Shown piece after piece: positions 33,787 through 43,761 of a stretch of 64,000 nt of DNA. The notes beneath the pieces are model-generated. The model saw nothing but the letters and a program-made list of their open reading frames with translations. It was not told the origin of the DNA and made no database searches. Source of the DNA: Lepidodermella squamata (Eukaryota; Gastrotricha); contig JBLDXI010000021.1 in NCBI GenBank assembly GCA_047495785.1, forward strand, positions 806,001 to 870,000, in the 5' to 3' direction. The translations under genes and the position numbers were made by a program. How positions within the stretch are numbered: position 1 is the stretch's first letter; every line of letters starts with the position of its first letter.

Positions 33787-33792
33787 TTTATT
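33787..33792 (-). terminator. Polyadenylation signal AATAAA
   Basis: AATAAA on the minus strand lies 45 nt after the stop of the last exon of the small spliced gene, at the expected place for its 3' end. Confidence 0.5.
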
Positions 33793-33836
33793 GCAGTTTT
33801 ATCAGTTATCAGTCATGCAAATGTTCAGCAGATAAG

Positions 33837-34683
33837 TTATTTCACGATACTCGACAACACGTGGACAGCGCAGTGAGAACCTGGACCATCACGCAAGAAT
33901 GTCAGTCGAATCCATGACCTGAAAAGATAATAAAATATTAGCGTCAAAACTTGGTTCTCCAAAATTAGGGACATTAGGAGAGAAAATAAGTCTCAACGCT
34001 AGAAGTTCAACTATTTGGCATCCTTAACCACATAATCTGGATGAGCAGAGGATGTGCGGAACGTGCCAAGAAATTATAATAAATATCAAGCGGCTTACCT
34101 GAATGTCAGCAGGATTTCAGCGGATGGAACCATCGAGAACTGAAAAAACGAAAACAAATGTAAGGAAGAGGCCGCATAACTAGGTAACCAGTTTGAAAAG
34201 AGCCCCATATGCTACGTTAATTTTGCTGCACCCACTAACGAAAACCATTGGTCAGCGAACCAGTTCAGCCGGAAATGAAACGCATTTCCGGATGCTCTGA
34301 TGGACAATGGCACGAACTCTCATTGGCAGCTACAACGCGTAAAATATAAATTGACAACTCACATTCAAGTCCACACATACTCGCCGCTTTGATATTGATC
34401 CTGAAATAGAACAAAAAATTTAAGATTTCACGTATAAACTTTCAGGTTACAAGAAAAATGAAAGTAATTAATCATAAATTCTATTCTATGTTCGGCTATC
34501 TTTAACCACTAAAGCTAGATATTTGGCAGTAGTGCGGAACGTGCCGGTATAAAAGAATTTATAAAAATAATTCTCACCTGTTAATGAGCTGACCAACTTT
34601 CGAGCTGAAAAAAACGAAATAGCGAAAACCCAAGGGTTGATGAATCGGTTCAAGAATTGGTTATTTATTGCAATCGACAACAT
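33837..34683 (-). CDS. Small spliced gene with structured introns (snoRNA-host-like)
   Basis: Four predicted exons, 34578-34683, 34363-34400, 34099-34139 and 33837-33918. All have good acceptors (TTTCAG) and donors (GTGAG, GTAAG). One reading frame stays open over all three junctions and gives 88 aa with a hydrophobic N-terminus; no family is recognised. A second frame is open over the first three exons, so coding potential is not decisive. The exons are tiny (27-41 nt core) while the introns (177, 223 and 180 nt) are large for this genome and hold hairpins. Two of those introns share a related element. That is the pattern of a host gene for intronic small RNAs. It starts about 180 nt downstream of the DDX19 stop. 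Confidence 0.35.
34015..34069 (-). ncRNA. Candidate intronic hairpin RNA, copy 1
   Basis: A 55-nt segment in intron 3 closes with TTGGCA/TGCCAA. It has an inner CAC/GTG stem separated by an asymmetric internal loop, the layout of an H/ACA-type pocket. It shares GGCACGTTCCGCAC and GTGGTTAA with copy 2. The closing stem differs from copy 2 by paired changes. No clear H or ACA box follows, so the class is uncertain. Confidence 0.3.
34245..34310 (-). ncRNA. Candidate intronic hairpin RNA in intron 2
   Basis: CCATTG/CAATGG closes a 66-nt structure. It contains a second stem and a perfect 9-bp terminal hairpin, CCGGAAATG/CATTTCCGG, with a 5-nt loop. It is different in sequence from the two related elements in the flanking introns. 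An ACATTT occurs further downstream near the intron end. Confidence 0.3.
34493..34546 (-). ncRNA. Candidate intronic hairpin RNA, copy 2
   Basis: A 54-nt segment in intron 1 closes with CGGC/GCCG and shares its internal-loop sequence with copy 1. It is followed by ACATAG, which could serve as an ACA box. Confidence 0.3.
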
Positions 34684-34866
34684 TTCAAAGAAAAGGAGCA
34701 CTCGGCGTGGTCAGAATGACATAAGAACAAGATTTTTACTCTCAGCAGAAGTGTATCGGTAACAAATAATAAAGAATCAAAGTTAAGACTATTTCATAAT
34801 CCCCCGCTACGCCTACGTTTGACCAGCCTAAAGTCTTGAATAAGGAGTACAAAACACGAAGCAGGT

Positions 34867-37053
34867 TCATTCTGAACCACCGAGTTGGCTTGCAAGCACT
34901 TCGACGTCCGAGACGTCGAGCGGGTCGATTTTTCGCTGGAAATGCGACTCGATCGCGCGGATATGCTCCATTTCAGCGAAGTGAGAAATCAAATTCAGGG
35001 CAAGGCCCACGCGGCCGAAACGCCCAGTCCGCCCGATGCGGTGGAGATACGTGTCGAAATCGACTCGGCGCGATTTCATGTCGATGGGTAGATCGTAGTT
35101 GACGACCACGGTGACCTGTTCGATGTCGATACCACGAGCCGCGACGTTGGTCGTGATTAGCACTCGCTCTCGGGCCTCGCGGAATCGCTCGATGATATTC
35201 GCTCGCTGTTCGACGGTCAAACCACCGTGCAATAAACCAACCTGATGACCGTCCTTGCTCATTTTCCCAGCGAGCCAATCGGCACAATTACGGCGCTGAA
35301 AAATGTAGGAAGTTGCAAAAACAAAGCAATAACACCTTCAAAATAAGCTTTGTATGAAGAAACAGCCGCCTTAATTTACGGTAATCTAAAACCATGAAAT
35401 GCTGTTATGAATAGCTTCCATGCGGAACGATTGCCGGGCTCTGGTGTTAAAAATAAATGTTGATTACTCACCTCACAGAAAATCATGGATTGGCCGACAG
35501 TTATCGATCCGTAAATCGCACAGATTGCGTTGTATTTTTCCTCGTCATTCGCGCATTTTACCACGAATTGTTTCACGTTGTCAAGAGAAAGCTCTTCACG
35601 CTTCAGTTTGATGATATCTGCGCTAGGGACCATTTTCTGAGCGAAGTCGAAGACCTCATCGTCATAGGTGGCTGAAAACAAAAGAAGCTGGCAGCTCGGA
35701 GCAAGACGCCTTAAAATGAGAAAATATTAATCCTCCTCAAAATAATTAGGCCAATATTTTTACGTTTTAATGCGGAATGAAGAATCTCGATGACCTTGCA
35801 TGGCAATCATGACGTCAGCTTCGTCCAGGACAAAGACAACAAGCTTAGTCAAGTCCAATTTTCTCAGCTTCAAGCCCCAGTCCATAACGGTACCAGGGGT
35901 TCCGATGATGACCTGACTTGTGATAGGACCGCCGTCGCTACCAGGTCCGCTAGTATTGGAGCCTCGAACAGCGTAGCCGACGCTCAAACCCGTCATGTAG
36001 CGACTCATCTCCTCGGTAACTGCGCCGATTTGAAGGGCCAATTCGTAGGTGGGAGCGATGCAAAGGGCCTGGGGATAATTCTTATTCACATCGACGCGCA
36101 TGAGCATTGTCAAAACGAAAGCCGCGGTTTTACCGGTACCACTTTGCGACTGAGCAATCAAATTGTGACGGGGACTGAAAATACATAGAAATAGGATTAA
36201 CGCATAATCAAACCATTCAGAACTCACTTGTCAGATAAAAGAATGGGGAGAGCAGTTTCCTGAATTCTGGACGGATAGCGAAAACCCATAGCGTAGATAC
36301 CTTGCAATACTTCAGGTTTCCTGGAAAAAATTTGATTCACTAATTGGTATGACGGATTTATAAGACTTACAAATTGAGCTCTTCGAAAGATTTGACGGAA
36401 TGAAGCGGTGAATTAGGATCGCTGCGAATGACCTCCAAATCTGCTTTAGTCTTGATAAGGCCCATTTTTCGATGAAGAGCCTTGGAAATCAAAGAAGCCT
36501 CATCAGGTCTATGCTCCTCTTCACTGCCCGGCTGGAAAGACGGAGGTCCATTATCGTTCGATGGCTGGCGTTGAACAGGCTGCTGCTGCTGCTGCTGCTG
36601 CTGTTGGTATGATGGACTCTCATTAGAAGGTTGACGCTGTGGGGGAGCGTTGTTCCTCGGAGGTGGCTGTTGAGCCTGAGGGGGCTGAGGAATTCCATCA
36701 GCAAGTGCCGGATCCCAAGTGTCAATTTTCAATTCTTGGTTGGATTGATTCGGCCTTTGCGGCGGAGGTGAGTTGCCCCAATCTTCATCTTCTGGCGCCC
36801 TACCCGGCGCCTGGGTGGGCGGTTTGAACATCACCCTAGCGCCTGCTCCTCGCCCGAGACCGGCCGATGGCGGCTGCTGGCCACCTGATTGAGATCCGAA
36901 TGAAAAATTCTTAGCTGCATCGTTTATCGCCTGGTTCTGATTGTTTGAACTCTGATTGGATGCGGGCTTGTTGGGGTCGAAAGAAAACTGGTTTTGACCC
37001 GGGTTCTGCGAGCCATTGTCTCCCCGCGAGGCGACTGCCCAAGGCGAAGTCAT
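34867..37053 (-). CDS. DDX19: DEAD-box RNA helicase DDX19/Dbp5
   Basis: Five exons, 36371-37053, 36228-36320, 35764-36174, 35472-35709 and 34867-35295; all phases agree, 617 aa. The core has the Q motif region (YPSRIQE), motif I SGTGKT (about 268-273), GTPG, DEAD (about 376-379), SAT (FSATYDD), TTNVAARGID and HRIGRTGRFG. The pre-core helix K-A-L-x-x-K-x-G-L and the segment before it match Dbp5, which remodels mRNPs at the cytoplasmic face of nuclear pores together with Gle1 and IP6. The N-terminus (about 190 residues) is Gln/Pro/Asn-rich with a polyQ run and some FG/GR-like motifs. It is much longer than in human DDX19 (478 aa). Introns are 50-190 nt. Confidence 0.93.
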
Positions 37054-37891
37054 TTTATCACAATTTCCTATAAAATTCTGATCATATTTTCAATTCAAAC
37101 ATTATTTCAGACCATTGCATTTTCTCGTCTCTCTTGAGCTAAACCATTAAAAAAATTCATTTCAAACCCTAGTCCACCTGAATTTTACGCTGACAATGCA
37201 ATTTGTAGTTCCATTTCACTACAGCAATGCATTCACGCACGAAAAGGTACAAGAGTTTATATTAAACCGCCGAGAGTGAGGTTAAATTTCTCATCAGCCA
37301 ATGAAAGCTACACTTGAATTGACGGCGCAGTCGTTTGCTGGAGTATAAATAATCTCATAATAGATCTAAAACAGACACATCATTAATGGTTAATTCAAAA
37401 TTCTCAACAAATTATAATGGCTTTCTATGATATACGTGACATTTTAGGGCGCGTTATAATAAAATACCAGGTTTGTACAAAAGTGTTTGTCGAGTTTTAA
37501 AGCAGTTCAGCGACATATCACTACTCCACATACCACACAACGATTGATAGAGACTAACTACCGTGAGTGGATGACCGGAAAAAATCGTCATTTTGCGTTA
37601 ATACTGCTTTCATACAACTAAGTTATTACTGAACGTGAACTAAAAGCAGGTAGCATTGTCTGACGACGAACATAACACGTAGAACTCTTTTCAAAGTGGA
37701 AATTCGGCAATTAATGGAGCGCGAAAAAAGTGATCGATTGCAATTGATTCACAACAATCAAATTATTGTGTAAAGGGAGGATCACCTGCGCGACTAGCGC
37801 AAAGTTTCATTGTTTTATTTGAGTTATTCTTTATTTCAAATGGGGCCAATCGATCCGTATTGCGTAATGGCTCGATCTGCTTCGTTGAAAT
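37054..37891. other. Intergenic, promoter region of DDX19
   Basis: About 0.8 kb between the DDX19 start and the last exon of HPRT copy A, both on the minus strand. AT-rich, with no gene or clear repeat seen. The poly(A) site of HPRT copy A should lie just left of 37892. Confidence 0.55.
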
Positions 37892-39350
37892 CTACTTTGG
37901 TGATCCAGATGAGATTGCGTATTTTCGTTTTCCATTTTCATTCAGAACGGCGATGTGCTGTAAATAAAAGCCAATATTTTTTAGTCAAACATTGAATTAC
38001 TTCAAATTACAACCAGTTAATCGATTTTCACTAATAATGGAACTTACGCCCAGGTCACGGAAATATTCGTTGTAATCGAGTGCGTAACCAACAACAAACG
38101 CATCGGGAACGGAGAAAGCGATATCTGATCGCCAGTTATTGATTGTAGGAAACAGGGGAAGAGGGAGAAAATTTGATATTATTAATATTGCAATGCGAGA
38201 GTGTATTGATACACGCACGCATGTCTTATATTGCAACACATCAAATACAAAAGAAGCGTTGCAAATTATTTTTGGGACGATTAGGGTGGAATGCAGTCAA
38301 AAAGTGCAATTTTTAGAAACGTTCAACCGAAAACCTACCCGCATATCGCGGAAGAATTCATTGTAATCAATCGCGTAGCCTATGATCCATTCATTAGGCA
38401 CTTCAAATCCGAGGACTAGAGAGAGATAAATAATGAAAATCGAGGATTTAATTTTTATAGCAATAACAAATTCGCGGCAAATATTTCATCGCTTCTCAAG
38501 TTAACAAGACATGCGTGCGATTAGAAAATTAGTAAAACTTACAATCAGGACGATAACCGGAACTATTCGGAGTTCGCTTCAGCAGCAGTCTGTAACCGAA
38601 ATACGTCGGTAGAGAAATCTTGGATGATATTAAAGCTTACGTGGCAACTTTCACGCATCTTGGTTTGTAAGTCCCAAGAAGTTCCAAAAGCTTTTCCATA
38701 GTTCGACCAGTGTCTGTTAGACAGTTACATTAGATGAAATGGATACTTCTAAATTTCCATCGTACCGATAATATCTTCAACAACCAAGACATTCTGTAGT
38801 TAAACAACTTTGTTACATCTGAGTAATTATAAAGCAGCCTCAAACCTTGCCCTTCAAACTGCGAAGCTCATCAGCACCAATTATTTCCATAGTTTTCGAT
38901 TCCTCGTTCTTAAAACAAATTCAACAGAACATTAAACGTTTAAATAATCCATACTACTTACCACATATGACTTCATCCGAATGAAGTCTATGGAAATCGG
39001 GAAGCAAATGCCTGAACCCTGGCAAACGTCGCGAATTTTATCGAGCAGATCGGAGAAAAACTTGTAGCCGCCCTTTAAGACACAAAGTACTGAGAGAGGC
39101 TGGCTACCGAACTCTTGTACGATGTCTCGAGCGAGACGTTCAATTCTGTCACCAACAAGGCCATGAGGAACCATTATGTATTTGATATCATCTTCGTAAT
39201 GCTTTGGAACGCTAAGACAATCGACGGGGTACCCAGGAAAATCATCAGGAATCTGTAAATCATCTGTAATGAACCAGGAATTCACAATCCAGCGAAACAA
39301 CTTACCACTACACAATTGTTATACACTGACTTTTGGCCGTTTTGCGACAT
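37892..39350 (-). CDS. HPRT1: HPRT (hypoxanthine-guanine phosphoribosyltransferase), copy A
   Basis: Nine exons, eight used per transcript: 39306-39350, 38962-39252, 38846-38908, 38766-38793, 38641-38713, 38543-38589, then either 38339-38415 (7a) or 38048-38124 (7b), and 37892-37957; 229 aa. It converts hypoxanthine or guanine plus PRPP to IMP or GMP. Key features are DDFPGY...[23 protein letters not shown], the PRPP motif VVEDIIDTGRTM and LLLKRTP (catalytic-site Lys). The segment around GYA-I/L-DYNE-F/Y-FRD is encoded by 7a or 7b. Both exons are 77 nt with the same phases, and including both shifts the frame. Exon 7b is closest to canonical HPRT ([16 protein letters not shown]). It has no signal peptide, so it is cytosolic. 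Copy B lies just upstream on the same strand. Confidence 0.92.
38048..38124 (-). other. HPRT copy A alternative exon 7b
   Basis: A 77-nt exon between a CGATCAG acceptor and a GTAAGT donor, encoding [20 protein letters not shown]. It matches the canonical purine-contact segment of HPRT, including the Phe that stacks on the base. Its size and phases equal those of exon 7a at 38339-38415. Confidence 0.8.
38339..38415 (-). other. HPRT copy A alternative exon 7a
   Basis: A 77-nt exon between CTCTAG and GTAGGT, encoding [20 protein letters not shown]. The base-stacking Phe of HPRT is Trp here. It is the duplicate of exon 7b, and it resembles the single exon 7 of copy B, which also has Trp. Confidence 0.8.
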
Positions 39351-39558
39351 TTTTGAATTGACAACTATTAAATATATTAATTATTTCTATAAATGACATC
39401 AAATTTTAAGAAGAATGACAATAACAATTATTGGATAAATAAATGCTGAGGTTGAAATCACGAAGTTAAATACAAATTTAGCATCATGTCACTCTAAGAG
39501 CAAGCTTTCTGAGTCCAATCTCGGAAGACCGCTGAAAGTAATTGGCGTACATTGCGTT

Positions 39559-40706
39559 TCAGTCGTCGGCTGAAGAGGACGTTATTGCGTATTTTTGCTT
39601 GCCATTTTCGCTCAAAACTCCAATATGCTTGGATCGAAACGAATAAAATAAATGGCGGGAAATTGAAAGACTAGAATACCCTCATATCCCTAAACACTTC
39701 GTTGTAGTCAAATGCATCTCCGGATATCCATACATTGGGAATTTCAAAGCCCAGAACTAATAAGCAAAGTTAATTATGAACTGAATCAGGCTAGAATACT
39801 CACAATCGGGCCGAAATCCCGAGCTAAGAGGATTACGCTTCAGGAGCAATCTAAAAGTAACGCGTGCTCTCGTCAATAATAGAAAGGATGGTCATTTGTC
39901 TCACGAGGCAACTTTGACGGAACGAGGATGATGTTCATTCAGAAGTTCAACCAGTTTATCCATGGTTTTTCCTAAAATTTGCAATTGAAACCTCAACTAT
40001 AAATATGCTAGAGCTCAGACCGGAATCAATAACATCTTCCACAACCAGGACATTCTAAAGATATCAACAACTTGAATTTACCAGAAAAAACTCGTGTCAA
40101 AAAATACCTTGTCTTTCACGTACTTCAGCGACTCAGCGCCAATAACTTCCATTGACTTGGACTCATTGTTCTAAATTAAATTCAGTGATTTCTCGTGTGC
40201 TCATTCCAAGGTACGAACCACGTAAGATTTCATGCGGATGAACTCGATACTCAGCGTTGGTCTAATGCCTTTAGCAGCACATAGATCTCTAACATTTGTA
40301 ATAAGGTCCGTGAAGAACTTGTAGGCTCCCCGCAGGACGCAGAGAAGAGTTAATGGTTCGGTTCCGTAGTGCTCAACAACATCATGAGCCATGCATAAAA
40401 TACGATCTTGAGCAAGTCCATAGGGAATGAGAATTCTATCAAAATCTTCTCTGTAATGCTTAGGAACGAATAATGAATTGACAGGATAGCCGGGATCGTT
40501 GTCATTGATCTAAACACGTAATTTACTCGGAAGGTGAGCATTCGAGAGCGAGAAACTGTACCTACCACAATGTAATTACTGGGGCCACAAGAGTTATCCA
40601 TTTTGTCCACAAGATCGCAGTGACCACTATTCCCAACACAACTTTGCTCCGAGCGACTATCAGAGAATGTCAAACTAATAAATATTAATATAAAAAATGT
40701 TTTCAT
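39559..40706 (-). CDS. HPRT paralogue, copy B, with predicted signal peptide
   Basis: Eight exons, 40566-40706, 40219-40509, 40108-40170, 40021-40054, 39905-39971, 39804-39850, 39680-39756 and 39559-39627; phases agree, 262 aa. The exon structure matches copy A, with exon 2 equal in length (291 nt). The frame begins MKTFFILIFISLTFSDS, a typical cleavable signal peptide. It continues in frame through a Cys-containing linker to an internal Met (residue 36) that aligns with the normal HPRT start. Catalytic motifs persist: VVEDVIDSGKTM, LLLKRNP and DYNE-x-FRD. The purine-contact loop is changed (NVWISGDAFDYNE for [13 protein letters not shown]). It could be secreted or ER-targeted; initiation at the internal Met would give a cytosolic form. 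The substrate may differ from that of copy A. Confidence 0.85.
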
Positions 40707-41700
40707 GAGTATTCTATTAGCGGGCGTTTCTAGCTACCCCACTTCTCCAATATGAAATTCAGCCTAAGAATATATTCCTAGAGTTAGTAATCATAAAATA
40801 CATAATCAAACATCTGTGGTATTCAGCAATGACGAAGTATGAGTGGTGCAGTTTGCAGTGCTCATTCAAGGCTTGATTTTTGGAGCAGTAACAAGCAACG
40901 TTAACATAATACTATCGAAATTAATACTTGAGAAGGTACGAGTAACTAGGCCAAGAAACATAAGCGTTGATAAATGATAAAGAAAAAAGAACTACGCAAT
41001 CCCACTACGTCACTTGGTTCGAAGTCGACATTCAACATTCAACCATCACGATCGACCGCCCTTCACCGCGAGGAGCGCATGGCCGCCTTTTCCGCCCTCT
41101 TGCTCGAAAATGCAATACGCGCGCTTTTTCATTTGTTTGTCTCGTTAATTAAATAAAATTGATATACTTTGTATAAAAATGATATTATTAGTCGATCTGA
41201 TCGTGTGTGCAATTTGTTTGGCGGTAATTTTTTCAGGCGCGCGTGGTTTCGGCCTTACGCTTGTTCGCGTCCTTCGCTTCCCCCTCGGGTAATGCTGGTT
41301 GCAAGAAGCCCTTCTTGGCTTTGGATCAAGGGTTTTTGATCTTCGGTAACGCCTTTCATCGTTTTAATTGTTTCTCATGGTCTTTAACGCGGGATTTCGT
41401 CCCTAATTATTGCCCGGTGCACACGGGACATGGGGAAGTTGGCTGTAAGAGCGTCCCAAGACGCGGATCTTGGAAACTGTTCAGCATTCATCCGTGAAAA
41501 GTCATCCCTTCAAATGTTTCACCCATGCCGCTTTCTATTGTTGAAGTAATCTTGAGCTTTTAGTGGCGGCGCAACAAATTGCTGACTTACGATTTTCTCA
41601 TCCAGAATCCAGAGCCTCCTCATGTTGGCCATCGAAAATGCATATCACTGATTGTTTATATTTAGATAGTCATGAATCTTCCCTAACACAATATTTGCGC
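40707..41700. other. Intergenic between divergent genes
   Basis: About 1 kb between HPRT copy B (-) and the glucuronosyltransferase (+). It should contain both promoters. Short frames at 41.2-41.5 kb show no domain. No repeat was seen. Confidence 0.55.
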
Positions 41701-42621
41701 ATGAAATTATTCGGTTGGATTAAGGCCGTTATTGTGCTGAGTTTATTTCTGTTTTCGGTTTCATGGCTGTCGTATTCTATCGGATGCCTTAGTGATCCAG
41801 CGACATCTTCCAAGCAGAAGAAGGGATATGTACTGCCAGTGTTCGTCATTACTCCGACATATCAGCGACCTGAGCAGTTGGCTGAATTAACAAGATTAGG
41901 GCAGACGCTCGCGTTAGCCGGAGGAATTCATTGGATCGTGGTAGAAGACGCGAATGATACTTCTCCCAATGTTCTAAACATAATCACTCGCATGGAAAAT
42001 AGTCTCATTGGGACAACTCATTTGAATGCCGCAACGCCTGAAGTAGAGAAATTGGATCAATTTGAAGCACGTTGGAAGAAAGTTCGAGGTGTTCACCAGA
42101 GAAACACGGCGTTGAAATGGCTCCGCGAAAACAAAGGAAACTCAGATGGAATTGTTTATTTTGCCGATGATGATAACACATACGATATACGTTTATTTGA
42201 CAAAATGCGACATATTCGGCGCATCGGTGTATGGCCCGTCGGGCTAGTCGGTAAAATTCTTTACGAAGGTCCTATTTGCGACACCACAAAATCTGAAGTG
42301 TTGAGATGGAGGACAAATTTTCGTCCCGATCGATTTTGTGCTTGTGACATGGCTGGCTTTGCGATCAAACTACCTATCATTCTCAAACATCCCGAAGTTT
42401 ACTTTTCTCCCCGTCCGGGCATTGGAATGCTCGAGGCCGATTTTTTAACTCGTCTATTTTTCTACCCCGAGAAGAAACTCCCACAGCAAGCTCAAAGTTT
42501 GAAGCTACTCGAGCCCATTGTTTGCGACGAAATTCTAGTTTGGCATACGAGAACTTTACCTTCGGATCTTACCGCCGAGAAGAAGGTCAACTTGAAATTT
42601 CCAGCAGCTATTATTGTATGA
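41701..42621 (+). CDS. Galactosylxylosylprotein 3-beta-glucuronosyltransferase (B3GAT family, GT43)
   Basis: A single-exon frame, 306 aa from ATG 41701; in-frame Met 41638 would add 21 residues. It is a type II Golgi membrane protein: MKLFGWIKAVIVLSLFLFSV is the signal anchor (about residues 4-25). The GT43 core begins FVITPTYQRPEQ, then WIVVEDA, the Mn-binding DDDNTY (DxD) and VWPVGLVGK. RPDRFCACDMAGFA, a GMLEADFL segment carrying the catalytic Glu, and ILVWHTRT follow. The enzyme transfers GlcA from UDP-GlcA to Gal in the glycosaminoglycan linker or in related glycans. The sequence does not decide between B3GAT3-like linker synthesis and the HNK-1-type paralogues. EMG1 follows 140 nt downstream on the same strand. 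Confidence 0.85.
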   Translation: MKLFGWIKAVIVLSLFLFSVSWLSYSIGCLSDPATSSKQKKGYVLPVFVITPTYQRPEQLAELTRLGQTLALAGGIHWIVVEDANDTSPNVLNIITRMENSLIGTTHLNAATPEVEKLDQFEARWKKVRGVHQRNTALKWLRENKGNSDGIVYFADDDNTYDIRLFDKMRHIRRIGVWPVGLVGKILYEGPICDTTKSEVLRWRTNFRPDRFCACDMAGFAIKLPIILKHPEVYFSPRPGIGMLEADFLTRLFFYPEKKLPQQAQSLKLLEPIVCDEILVWHTRTLPSDLTAEKKVNLKFPAAIIV

Positions 42622-42740
42622 CGCTTCTTTCATCGCAATCCACTCTTGTCTTTTCACTTGGTTTTATATTTCAGTCAAACTTCCAAGCCATAGTTTTAAT
42701 AAAATTCTTTTGCATCGTTCAAGCTGTATTTTTTATTTAT

Positions 42741-42746
42741 ATCTAG
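42741..42746 (+). promoter_or_regulatory. Acceptor-like site before EMG1
   Basis: ATCTAG after a T-rich tract lies 15 nt before the EMG1 ATG at 42762. It could be a trans-splice acceptor or a 5' UTR intron end. Inference. Confidence 0.3.
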
Positions 42747-42761
42747 AGTTTTTAATATTAA

Positions 42762-43653
42762 ATGGGGAAAAGAAAAAGCATTGATTATGCCAAGGAGGAA
42801 CAGGAGCAGCAGCAAGAAGAAGCCGCTGTGGAGAAACCAAAGTTGCTGAAGCATGTTTTTAAGAACGAAGAAGAAAAGCGACTGATTGTGGTATTAGATA
42901 ATGCATCGTTAGAAGTCGTTAAGGTATTGACTTAAAATCAATAATTGATCGAATTGAATTTAAATTTATTGCGAACTTTGCAGACAAACAAGGGATACGA
43001 GCTGCTAAACTGTGATCGTCATAAGCACCTTATGGGTAAACTTCATCGGGACCCTACGAAAGTGAGGCCCGACATCACTCATCAGTGTTTGCTCATGCTG
43101 TTTGATAGTCCGCTCAACAAAGCTAATTTGCTCCAAGTTTTCATTCGCACTGATAAAAACGTACTGATTCAAATCCATCCTCAAACGCGCGTCCCTCGCA
43201 CGTTCGATCGTTTCTGCGGCCTGATGGGTAAAATCTGACTATAATTGGCATTATAGGTTCTAAAGAGTGCTATTTTCAGTTCAGTTACTCCACAAACTGA
43301 GCGTGCAAGCTGCTGACAGTCCTGTTAAACTTTTGAAGGTCATCAAAAATCCAGTCACTGATCATTTTCCAGCTGGTTGCCGCAAAATTGGTGCATCATT
43401 TTCAGCCGGTCCTCCGGTAAATCCACGCACTTTAGTTCCAGCTACCAACGAACCAGTTGTTGTGGTAATCGGCGCCTTTGCTCATGGACAGGTAATTGCC
43501 ATCGGATCCAGTGTTATTGCCGATAATAATTTTTTATAGATTCAAGCTGATTATTGCGACCAAATGGCTTCGATCAGTAATTACGGTTTGTCAGCCGCAT
43601 TGGCATGCGCGAAGTTCTGCACCGCTTTTGAGGAAGTCTGGGGTGTACTCTGA
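42762..43653 (+). CDS. EMG1: rRNA small-subunit pseudouridine N1-methyltransferase NEP1
   Basis: Four exons, 42762-42923, 42984-43227, 43280-43491 and 43540-43653; phases agree, 243 aa, against 244 in human EMG1. An acidic, Gln/Glu-rich N-terminus is followed by the SPOUT core: IVVLDNASLE, YELLNCDRHKH, RPDITHQCLLMLFDSPLNKA and RTFDRFCGLMVQLLHKLSV. FGxx-type SAM-binding segments (VVVIGAFAHG) and SISNYGLSAALACAKFCTAFEEVWGV close the fold. EMG1 methylates a hypermodified pseudouridine in 18S rRNA and is needed for 40S assembly; it acts in the nucleolus. DRG1 starts 108 nt downstream on the same strand. Confidence 0.93.
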
Positions 43654-43761
43654 CCAACCAAAACCCATAGAACCTATAATAAATTGTTGGGATTTTCTAC
43701 GGAGGCAATAATGTTAAAACTTGTTCCGATAGATATTTTAATTGAAAACATCTGCTGAAAA

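Noticed and set aside
41243-41497. 84-codon + strand frame upstream of the glucuronosyltransferase
   Set aside because: No domain, and it ends before the next gene in an unrelated frame; most likely promoter or 5' UTR DNA.
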